In this document: piece after piece, positions 49,401 through 56,473 of the stretch
How positions within the stretch are numbered: position 1 is the first letter of the stretch
Layout of the letters: each line of letters opens with the position of its first letter
Assembly: GCA_947629245.1 (NCBI GenBank)
Contig: CANRDC010000002.1
Span: 1 to 64,000, forward strand
DNA: 64,000 nucleotides
DNA from: an uncultured Oscillospiraceae bacterium
GTDB lineage: Bacteria; Bacillota; Clostridia; Oscillospirales; Oscillospiraceae
Reading direction: 5' to 3'
Notes under the pieces: model-generated
What the model was told of the DNA's origin: nothing
Seen by the model: the letters and a program-made list of their open reading frames with translations, nothing else
The model's database searches: none
Made by a program: the position numbers and the translations under genes

Positions 49401-51516
49401 GTTTACGTGGAATGGTGAGGCCGAGAATGAGGCATTCAAGAAGGCGCTGAAGTATGTAAAATTGAATGACAAGGCAGAGACATGCCCCGTATTCCACGCG
49501 AAGCAGGCATTTAAGAACTGTGTAAACTTGGTGGAGCTAACGAACAGATTCTTCGAGAACTGCGACACAATCACCGACATGTCTTACATGTTTTCGGGGT
49601 GTGAGAAGCTTCAGTTCAGTTTTTCGTTGGCCGAAGGCAACCACACGTTCAAAGCATTGGGAATGGTGACGACCTTCGACTACTGTTTTGAGGGAGTCAA
49701 AGGATGTGCTGATCCAAATTACCCGTTGCAAAACTTTGACCATCTTTTCGATCCATGCATTCGGGCGACGAGCTTTATTGGCTGCTTCAAGGGAGCCTAT
49801 GTAGGATTCACGACAGATATATTCGCGCATTGCACGAGCGCGCAGACATTTGAATCCTGTTTTGAGAATGCTACATTTATTTTCACCAACGCCAGCGATA
49901 CGCCCTCCTTTATTCCCAGAGATCTCTTCTCCAAGTGTATTGTTGCGTCCAATTTCACGAAATGCTTTGCTGGTATCACCATAAATGGCGGAGCGGAGGA
50001 GATACAGCCAGAAATCTACCTCCAGGAAGAACTGTTCTTACAGAACCAACATCTTGCCAACCTCACGAGTTGCTTTGAAAATGCGCAATTAAAACCGGGA
50101 TCCAACCTCCCTCAGCTCTGGAACACACATCATGATGTTATCCATGAGAATTGTTTTGCCGGATGCTTCACAGCAGGCAACTATGCGACAGCCGCTTATG
50201 CCGGATGGGCAGGATTTGAAGCGCCTGTCACCTTCATGGAGCTCCAGGTAGCAGTAGGCGAACCCATGATGTCGGAAAGCGGCGGCAATGAGATAGGAGG
50301 CGATGGAAGTGCGCCGCCTCATATATCGACCGGAGACGACCTGTCAGTGGATTTGGCTGATCTTATTCCATTACTGCAAGACAATCAACAGTACGAGTTT
50401 AACCACCCCGTAGAAGATTGGACTGAGTTTAAGCACACCTACTCCTGTATCTACGTGAACTATGGTGAAAGTGATGCTGACACGACCCTGCACGACACGC
50501 GTCTTGAGGAGGCTGAGGCACTGAAGCACACGTATGCCGAGAAAGGCTACTATGTCATCACCATAGGCGCCCTGAAAGGCGGCAGTGCGAACAACTTTGA
50601 TGTCGACTACGAAACGGAGGAGTGGAACAAGGGATTGCACCTGCAGAAGAGTGAAGTAGAGCATGGCGTCAAAGGGCGAATCACTCATATACGCATACCT
50701 CTCGGCGCAGATGCCAGCCCGGTCTGCGAATGCGAAAACGACGTCTTCCAGGATACGCCCGGTCTTTTGCGCGTAGAAGGACCTCTTCTTGGCAGCATTG
50801 AGCTCACATCTGGTGACTTGAGTGGTTTGTTCGCCAATCGTCCGTGGCTTACGACTGTAGGGGACGACCTTTTTGAAGGAGTAGGCGCGGATAATATCAT
50901 GAATATAACCGGCATGTTCCGGAATTGTTCGGCATTGGGCAACCTTGATCTGACGCAGTTGTTCAAGCCATTGAAGTATGTGACAGATGTCGCCTACTGT
51001 TTTGCCAGCTCGTCGATTGCGTCTGTACCTGAGGGAACATTTGCGGAGAACACGATGCTCAGTACTGTTGCAGGATGCTTTGCCAACTGCATGAACATCA
51101 CGGAGATCCCGGCAGGAATCTTCACGAAAGAAGCGAACTCTTATATTGACGACTTTACCGACTGTTTCCTTGGCTGCATGAATGTAAAGGGAGCTCTGCC
51201 GACATGGTGGGAGGATTGGCCGGAGGCTGATGGGGAGAACTGCTTCACAGGATGCTTCGAAACAACAAATTATGACGAGGCCGTAGAACATAACTGGGCT
51301 TTGGGCTTAGGTCGGATTGAATTGACCGTGGAGACGACGCAGCCCAACGAGACGGTCAACCTTGGCAAGTACTTGGGGAATATGATATCCGATGTTGAGG
51401 CCGGCTTGACTGGGTGGATCCAATATGAGGAGGACCAAGTGGTAGAGGTTATTCCGCCGGACCCAGATCCTGACCCAGATCCTGATCCTGATCCCGATCC
51501 AGACCCTGAACCGTAG
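46492..51516 (+). CDS. Giant multi-module PKD/LRR tail-fibre-like protein, 1674 aa
   Basis: The N-terminal about 460 residues are beta-rich and probably attach to the virion. Three PKD-plus-LRR modules follow. PKD cores: TIDWGDDSEITTIK (about 505), GVIDWGDKNVEDEN (about 924), and a third with a degenerate core near 1310-1360. LRRs have the IPANLF/FxxCFxxCT pattern, and each module ends with a short linker of the W-x-x-F/W type. The C-terminus is a (DP)n tail (DPDPDPDPDPEP) encoded by a hexanucleotide-like repeat, ending at TAG with the same frame continuing 16 codons beyond. Likely the main host-contact fibre. Confidence 0.78.
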   Translation: MPIGTKADEETHNGEGFSTTLGKNTFRHELTDPAKINLEEGLRIPQLSALESSKLFDLLEDGAVEIVDPPLTDATIGDEGTEALANVGWIKLDVSVLPKKGMKLRTISTYAKSVSNAPSKYLALYALNDYDPKTCTLPEGGKDKVLLGVSTTTQVAESEQTDGLYKFTWTFKNKIYVPELTTLGIYFASTVRTTDWPNPNPQAKDCTMPVVGISDKARIGESGIWGQNTTPGFYLPGVSYIEMLPRVSFGVIGGAELTHDVLINEDAMEHSKTAEVVCVFIEQNAIPDGIIGGISLSAAPEYTEGKKIRAVVMAVSMPEIPEGVLVNRTLYLLEEGLISSPMVSTNYVEIKENAHPKWWMFNFEPFVVPKDAAGIRITFIESDTDEAPVFDGNDLRELQAAPTMPLLVNSLAHESVGRFTVTTDGTPDNFTTEYVCPAVQFAIYDEYQMAVELTPWEDVPPPLAPEVSGLELVVKIDNSNLQLNLQNIIQAVSPEDFGVNEPIQFYATIDWGDDSEITTIKSDKKGIFNLDYDENDPASVEAALKRTASHSYLAEGTYTIRIGGIIPWRAEHSQLDSHPYSCLCTSLVEIRKVPMAQSPVHLWITQNKEFKAGLFQNYTRLTTVGENIFENAQESYFDFDHAFANTAIATLPAHIFDVFSAGNNRPASFAYCFENCRSLITLPDRLFYYCDGSTSFYRCFAGCIKLQEIPSALFENCWTADQSIYAPENLEKISQDTSLKIYKTGFNECFDGCTSLTSIPANLFPDSGSEGGPFQFYSTFANTGITSIPEELFSKTRGHIFRSCFTNCTNLVDIPSTLFDYLQSTELEGLHTDEFDFAFCFKGCTAVESLLPEVWTRFPNAQHTMCYCDCEFAVNYDDAIKAEWACPRVKKPGLDVTIELTEDNTEIDLGPVLIKYAKTVKISGVIDWGDKNVEDENDNLVGFNGDPERAEKWKHTYTKAGKYVIGLSGRFTWNGEAENEAFKKALKYVKLNDKAETCPVFHAKQAFKNCVNLVELTNRFFENCDTITDMSYMFSGCEKLQFSFSLAEGNHTFKALGMVTTFDYCFEGVKGCADPNYPLQNFDHLFDPCIRATSFIGCFKGAYVGFTTDIFAHCTSAQTFESCFENATFIFTNASDTPSFIPRDLFSKCIVASNFTKCFAGITINGGAEEIQPEIYLQEELFLQNQHLANLTSCFENAQLKPGSNLPQLWNTHHDVIHENCFAGCFTAGNYATAAYAGWAGFEAPVTFMELQVAVGEPMMSESGGNEIGGDGSAPPHISTGDDLSVDLADLIPLLQDNQQYEFNHPVEDWTEFKHTYSCIYVNYGESDADTTLHDTRLEEAEALKHTYAEKGYYVITIGALKGGSANNFDVDYETEEWNKGLHLQKSEVEHGVKGRITHIRIPLGADASPVCECENDVFQDTPGLLRVEGPLLGSIELTSGDLSGLFANRPWLTTVGDDLFEGVGADNIMNITGMFRNCSALGNLDLTQLFKPLKYVTDVAYCFASSSIASVPEGTFAENTMLSTVAGCFANCMNITEIPAGIFTKEANSYIDDFTDCFLGCMNVKGALPTWWEDWPEADGENCFTGCFETTNYDEAVEHNWALGLGRIELTVETTQPNETVNLGKYLGNMISDVEAGLTGWIQYEEDQVVEVIPPDPDPDPDPDPDPDPDPEP
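51463..51513 (+). repeat. Asp-Pro-encoding short tandem repeat
   Basis: Repeated gatcct/gaccca hexamers encode the DPDP tail of the giant fibre protein just before an amber stop. Such hexamers can change number without shifting frame. Confidence 0.8.
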
Positions 51517-51589
51517 CCAGAACCGGAATGTTTCTTGGGACCAATCCCGGACGAGTACCCACAATAAGAGCTTATGTGTAGTTCTCCCC

Positions 51590-51618
51590 TTGCCAATCCA
51601 TCTATGATCCTGTAAAAT
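51590..51618 (+). promoter_or_regulatory. Leaderless-type promoter for 51625
   Basis: TTGCCA (51590-51595), 17 bp, TAAAAT (51613-51618), 6 nt, ATG 51625. It is almost identical to the promoter at 54388. Confidence 0.75.
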
Positions 51619-51624
51619 AGACGC

Positions 51625-53604
51625 ATGTCAGATGTCCGGGAAGAGGAGAGAATGGCGGCGTTTCAGAACTTTATGTCGCAGTTCATGCCGACCTACAAGC
51701 TCACGCCATTGTCGCAATACAAGGCGCAGCAGGCGGCCAAGTTGGCGACCATTGCCGCACCAATAGATTTGGACGAGCCGGGCACCGAAGATCCGGAGGC
51801 CACACCGGCTCCGGACACACCGGAAGAACCACAGGAACCTGATGAACCCTACATAGTCCCGGCGACATACTATGCTTTCAACTCCGGCACCCAGGTTGAC
51901 GACCCTGTCTTCACCCACACCTACGCACAACCGGGGAAGCACACCATAAGAATACTCGGCCGCATTAAATGGGGGAATAACAAGGAGAAAGCGGATGAGC
52001 TCCTCAGCAAGGTCAAAGAGATATCCATACCGGAAGGAGCCAAGAGCGCCATCTATGATGTAGGAGAGAGTGCCTTTGAAGGATGTCAGGCAACATCACT
52101 CCCCGAGAAGTTCTTAGAAAACTGCACGAAGACCACGAAGTTCGTCAGGACATTTGCCAACAACAGCCAGCTTATATTTGTACCGGAAAACCTCTTCTCG
52201 GCATGCACGGCCGCCACTGACTTCACGGAATGCTTTATAGAGGACAAAGCCATCACCAGCAAGATCCCTGAATTGTGGACGCAGTTTGAGGATGCCACCG
52301 GGACCAAATGCTTTTCTCACTGCCATGAGGCGGAGAATTATGATGAGGCATGCGGCGCCGGATGGGCGGATTACATCTCGTACCTCATTGACCAGACGCA
52401 GACGGTGCTTTCCATCACCTATGAAGAGGAGTTGTACAACAAGAAGCCGATGATGATGCAGTATGACGAGACGACACATCAAGGCACACTCAAATGGGGC
52501 AGCTGGAAGGATACGAACTGGCTTATCCAGCGATTTAAGCCATGCATGTTGAAATCTGACGGCACATTTGACTACTATCTGAACAGGGAGGACTTCTCGA
52601 AGAAAGCTGATAGTGAAGAGAACAGCGACTACAGCAACACCGATTATGACGGCAACGCCATGGTGCAGATAGGCCAGATCTGGATCAAGGAAGAGAAGGT
52701 GGACAACAGCGAGGACAAATTCCGCATCAGTCTGGCACCCATTAAGATCGACGACAGCTACGATTGCTGGACGCACTATGATGTCGACAACAACCTGGTA
52801 GACTACATTTACGCCCCGATGTACATGGGGTCCATGCCTGGAGGCGATACAAAGTTCCGGTCGCTCTCAGGGCAGGCCTTAAGAGTCCACGACGCACCAA
52901 ATGACATACGCAGCTGGACATTGGGCATGGGCAAAGGCTACGAGGTGTGGACCTTATCGATGCAGCGACTGATCCAGTATGTACTCATGGCCCTATCCAG
53001 GACGGCGGACTGTCAGACAGCTTTCGGCAATGGTGTGGTGCGAGGCAATACTGCTGCCAAGGCAGCAGGCGGCGACGGGAACAGCATGTTTACCGGGTAC
53101 AACGACTACACCCACCACGTTACCGTTCTCGGCATGGAAGACCTGTGGGGCAATGTCCGCCGCATGACCATGGGCTACTTCCACGACAACGACCACAACA
53201 TCTACGTCAAGATGACGCCAGGAACGGCGGACGGATCTTCCGGCACCTATTACTCGCTTGACCCGGATGGGGCGAAGAACTTGAGAACATTCAACGAGAC
53301 AGGGTTCATCAGAACTATGGACCTCTACCCGCATTACGGCCTCTTCCCGCGGCACTGTACAGACGCCCATACGTGGTTTGATCGTGTCGTGTTTGCCAAC
53401 GGCGGCCTGAGATCCCTGTATTTCGGCGGCGGGTATAACATGGAGAACAAATCTAACTTGCAGCAGTGCGGTATGTTCAAGGCGGACGACTACGCGCAAT
53501 GGACTGACAGGGCGACTGACGTCGGCGGCATATTCATCTACATTCCGCCCAAGGATTCAACGGTGCTGCCGGAAGGGGGCGGAGTTCTGGAATTACATAT
53601 CTAA
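51625..53604 (+). CDS. PKD/LRR plus C-type-lectin-like receptor-binding protein, 659 aa
   Basis: The N-terminal 70 residues include a Pro/Glu-rich linker (APDTPEEPQEPDEPY). A partial PKD domain (HTYAQPGKHTIRILGRIKWG) and three or so LRRs reach about residue 245. The C-terminal about 400 residues resemble the C-type-lectin/formylglycine-generating-enzyme fold used by phage tropism proteins: GMEDLWGNVRRMTMGYF, GGLRSLYFGGGYN and the final strand VGGIFIYIPP stand where the family has its conserved Trp/Gly motifs. Such folds bind surface ligands in Mtd-type tropism determinants. No reverse transcriptase or template repeat is visible nearby. Confidence 0.72.
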   Translation: MSDVREEERMAAFQNFMSQFMPTYKLTPLSQYKAQQAAKLATIAAPIDLDEPGTEDPEATPAPDTPEEPQEPDEPYIVPATYYAFNSGTQVDDPVFTHTYAQPGKHTIRILGRIKWGNNKEKADELLSKVKEISIPEGAKSAIYDVGESAFEGCQATSLPEKFLENCTKTTKFVRTFANNSQLIFVPENLFSACTAATDFTECFIEDKAITSKIPELWTQFEDATGTKCFSHCHEAENYDEACGAGWADYISYLIDQTQTVLSITYEEELYNKKPMMMQYDETTHQGTLKWGSWKDTNWLIQRFKPCMLKSDGTFDYYLNREDFSKKADSEENSDYSNTDYDGNAMVQIGQIWIKEEKVDNSEDKFRISLAPIKIDDSYDCWTHYDVDNNLVDYIYAPMYMGSMPGGDTKFRSLSGQALRVHDAPNDIRSWTLGMGKGYEVWTLSMQRLIQYVLMALSRTADCQTAFGNGVVRGNTAAKAAGGDGNSMFTGYNDYTHHVTVLGMEDLWGNVRRMTMGYFHDNDHNIYVKMTPGTADGSSGTYYSLDPDGAKNLRTFNETGFIRTMDLYPHYGLFPRHCTDAHTWFDRVVFANGGLRSLYFGGGYNMENKSNLQQCGMFKADDYAQWTDRATDVGGIFIYIPPKDSTVLPEGGGVLELHI

Positions 53605-53610
53605 AGGATT

Positions 53611-54378
53611 ATGGCTAAGTGCGTAAATCTTGAAAGCAACTTTGGTGAGGGGACGGAATGCTCTATCGACTGGGGTGACAGCAGCCCTGTATTATATTAT
53701 AATGGGCGTGATACATACGGGGACAAATCTCCCTACCATGTCTACCCGGACGATGGAGATTACAAGATCACGATTCGTGGGAAGGTGAACTGGGTGCATG
53801 GGAGTAATGCAAATGGTCCAGTCATTAAATCCATCACCATCCCGGAAGGGGAGGATTCAGCAATAACCGGACTGGATCCTGGGTATTTAACACATAAGAA
53901 CACGGAGGTGGATTATCCTGTAGGCCCATTTGAAGGCCAGGAAGAGCTCACTTCTATTCCTAGCAATTTATTTAGTAACCTCGAAACACCTGCCACTTCT
54001 ACCTGGAGATGGTTTAAGGACTGTACGGCATTAGAAAGCATACCGGCGGAGTTATTCACGTGCGTAGACACTAAGGAAAACGAGGACGGTACGCGTACGG
54101 TCGACTTTGACGAGACATTCACCAACTGCACGACCATTGCATCCGTGCCGGAGAATTTGTTCAAGAGTGTGCTGGATAAGCACCCGGGTGACGAATGCAC
54201 CTGCACAATCAACCGGTGTTTCCAAGCGTGCACCGGGCTGGAGCATTTACCGGAATTGTGGACGGATGCGCAACTGGGGGAGAAGGCGACGGAGCATACA
54301 TTGTGTTTCAGTCAGGACAATACGGCAGAGAATTATAATGATTGTCCTATAGATTGGGGTGGTCCGAACCTCCCCTAA
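53611..54378 (+). CDS. PKD plus leucine-rich-repeat adhesin, 255 aa
   Basis: It starts 6 bp after the previous stop with a short lead (MAKCVNLESNFGEG), then CSIDWGDSSPVLYY and the PKD strand YKITIRGKVNW, then LRRs (LTSIPSNLFSNL; IPAELFTCV) and the module ending (LPELWTDAQLGEKATEH). There is no separate N-terminal attachment part, so it may assemble with the 51625 product. Confidence 0.75.
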   Translation: MAKCVNLESNFGEGTECSIDWGDSSPVLYYNGRDTYGDKSPYHVYPDDGDYKITIRGKVNWVHGSNANGPVIKSITIPEGEDSAITGLDPGYLTHKNTEVDYPVGPFEGQEELTSIPSNLFSNLETPATSTWRWFKDCTALESIPAELFTCVDTKENEDGTRTVDFDETFTNCTTIASVPENLFKSVLDKHPGDECTCTINRCFQACTGLEHLPELWTDAQLGEKATEHTLCFSQDNTAENYNDCPIDWGGPNLP

Positions 54379-54387
54379 TTTCTCCCC

Positions 54388-54416
54388 TTGCCAATACATC
54401 TATGATCCTGTAAAAT
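54388..54416 (+). promoter_or_regulatory. Leaderless-type promoter for 54423
   Basis: TTGCCA (54388-54393), 17 bp, TAAAAT (54411-54416), 6 nt, ATG 54423. About 45 bp here match the 51590 promoter region with three differences. Confidence 0.75.
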
Positions 54417-54422
54417 AAATGC

Positions 54423-55289
54423 ATGGCAGGCACCGTTACACGCGCAAATTCGACGGCAAGCGACCCGTGTTGGATCAACTCGGACATAGCAGTATTATTA
54501 AAGCGCATAGCGGACAAGAAGGATTACATTAAATCGTTCAAGGACCTGCCGGTAGATCACTTTGTATTGACACCCATTGATTGCAGCTATGGGCAATCTG
54601 CGGCGGAGAACATCATGAGGTATATCTTGGAGGCGGCATTAGACAGGCACACGCCGAGCTCATCTGCCAGCCTTTCCGGTAAGGATTTTGGATTCACCAT
54701 AGGGGGATCTGAACTCACCAGACAGGATACATTCGGGTTTAAGTTTGGCAAGAATACAAAGATCCACCTGGAAGAAGGAGACGAGATTACATTGATAGGG
54801 AATGTAAGAAGCAGCACATATAAGGCAGGATCCAGCTCTTCATATAATGTCGTATTTGTTGACAAATCCTACTGGTTGTTTGACGACCGCGCGTCCATAC
54901 CGGACGCAGCCGCATGGAAACAGGACGGCCATCCGGCATCCAACCCGCGCGTACCGTTGGATTACCCTGTACCGGCGATGGAGCTATGGTTCACCTACTC
55001 GCTACCCGGAACAAGCCATATTACATTCACAGCAGATAGTGAGACACTTGGCACAGTTACTGGCGTATATAAGGCCTTACATTCTCACACCTATAACACC
55101 GTATCATCCAGATGGACAGCCGCCATGAGCGGCAGGCATAACTTGAGATTTACCAACTTCTCTCGAGGCGGCAAGCTTGGTCACGCACACTGGTGTGGCG
55201 CCGTTATCCAATATCCGGCCTACAAAGGCATGACCGTGAGATGCAAGGTCACGAGTATAACATACAGGGACATCACCCAGACGGACTAA
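54423..55289 (+). CDS. Tail-region protein, 288 aa
   Basis: The N-terminal helical part (IAVLLKRIADKKDYIKSF) is followed by a beta-rich body containing several His/Trp residues near the C-terminus (HAHWCGAVIQYPAYKG). No family is recognised. Position after the adhesins suggests another fibre or tip component. Confidence 0.68.
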   Translation: MAGTVTRANSTASDPCWINSDIAVLLKRIADKKDYIKSFKDLPVDHFVLTPIDCSYGQSAAENIMRYILEAALDRHTPSSSASLSGKDFGFTIGGSELTRQDTFGFKFGKNTKIHLEEGDEITLIGNVRSSTYKAGSSSSYNVVFVDKSYWLFDDRASIPDAAAWKQDGHPASNPRVPLDYPVPAMELWFTYSLPGTSHITFTADSETLGTVTGVYKALHSHTYNTVSSRWTAAMSGRHNLRFTNFSRGGKLGHAHWCGAVIQYPAYKGMTVRCKVTSITYRDITQTD

Positions 55290-55303
55290 AAACTTACGTA
55301 AAA

Positions 55304-56464
55304 ATGACAGCAGAGGTTGACTTTACACACCACTTCAACTATACTAAATCCATGCCTACACGTGATGATTACATTGGGCAGAACAACCCTGCCATCTTCA
55401 AGTACGCAACGGACAACAACCTCATCCCGGACGACGTGCTGGACTCTCCGATGATCCAGGAGGAAGACTTGAAAGACCTTGCTAACACGGCATTTGCCAA
55501 TCCGTACGCTCGTACCTATCCCTGCCACACCAAGGCCGCCTGTGTCAACTCCGCTCTCTGGGACGCAGCGACACACCCGGGCAACGAGCTCGTGACGGCA
55601 AACATCAAGAAAATGGCGGCAGCACAGGGGATCCAGGCTGAGGTAGACAACATTTACAACCACTTCGCGGAAGCTTTCACCAAGGCAGCAGCAGCCAACG
55701 AGCCACAGGTGAAAGAAGCGGCCTATGCACTTACGCTTACTAAAGAAGATGGCACTGAGGACCATTTCTTTAACATTACTGAGGCACAGGACACCATCCG
55801 TTCGGCAGAGGAAGCCGACAGGCAATACAGGGCAGGAAACATTGCCGACCCCTACTTCCGCAAGATAGCTTCTTCCCTCGTAGGAGCTGCTGCAGAGCAA
55901 GGAGTACCTCAGGAAGAGCTGCCGCGCTCCGTGAGAGCATTTGGCACCACGAGAGTACCTGACCCCTACATGGCGGAATTGGCCGTACGTGACTTCTGCA
56001 AGAGGAGCAATGTAGCGCCTGAGCCCTATGTGCAGGAGGTATTGGCATTGCAGGCTATTATGGAGAAAGCGGCCGCTATGGATGAAGCCATCAATGGCGC
56101 CAGCTACATTGCCGACAAGATGTGCGAGCTCAACCTGAGCAATGGAATTCTTCCCGGAGTAGAGGACTCTCCTTATTCCCTCATCTTCCAGGGGCCGACC
56201 ATGGACGAATTTATGAAATATGCTGGGAGCACCGTTTACATCATGGACGTCCCTGTACCGGCCGAAGAAGTCATCAACATTCCTGCAACTACTATTGACA
56301 CTCAATTCGCCCCACAAGCGGGGCAGATGATTCATGCGGCTCAGGCGAAACTCCAGGAAGAGACAGCCGACGCCATGGACAAAGTGGCGGCGGCGGCGGA
56401 AGCCCTCTCCAAACTTTCTCCCGGAGCGGCCAGACAGCTTCTCTGGGTACTATCCCAACAGTAA
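55304..56464 (+). CDS. Unrecognised, probably structural protein, 386 aa
   Basis: ATG 55304 is used, 12 bp after the upstream stop; the frame further upstream overlaps the previous gene. It is strongly Ala/Glu-rich and helical (AVRDFCKRSNVAPEPYV; AKLQEETADAMDKVAAAAEAL), with no membrane segment. A long helical protein of this type could be a scaffold, virion-internal or tail-sheath-associated protein. None is identified. Confidence 0.7.
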   Translation: MTAEVDFTHHFNYTKSMPTRDDYIGQNNPAIFKYATDNNLIPDDVLDSPMIQEEDLKDLANTAFANPYARTYPCHTKAACVNSALWDAATHPGNELVTANIKKMAAAQGIQAEVDNIYNHFAEAFTKAAAANEPQVKEAAYALTLTKEDGTEDHFFNITEAQDTIRSAEEADRQYRAGNIADPYFRKIASSLVGAAAEQGVPQEELPRSVRAFGTTRVPDPYMAELAVRDFCKRSNVAPEPYVQEVLALQAIMEKAAAMDEAINGASYIADKMCELNLSNGILPGVEDSPYSLIFQGPTMDEFMKYAGSTVYIMDVPVPAEEVINIPATTIDTQFAPQAGQMIHAAQAKLQEETADAMDKVAAAAEALSKLSPGAARQLLWVLSQQ

Positions 56465-56473
56465 TTTAGCCTT

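Noticed and set aside
50371-51291. 306-codon and other minus-strand frames under the giant fibre gene
   Set aside because: Antisense shadows of the LRR coding sequence. Their sequences show no protein-like pattern or regulatory signals.
51625-54378. Diversity-generating retroelement
   Set aside because: No reverse transcriptase, template repeat or adenine-biased variable repeat is visible, although the lectin-like domain would suit one.
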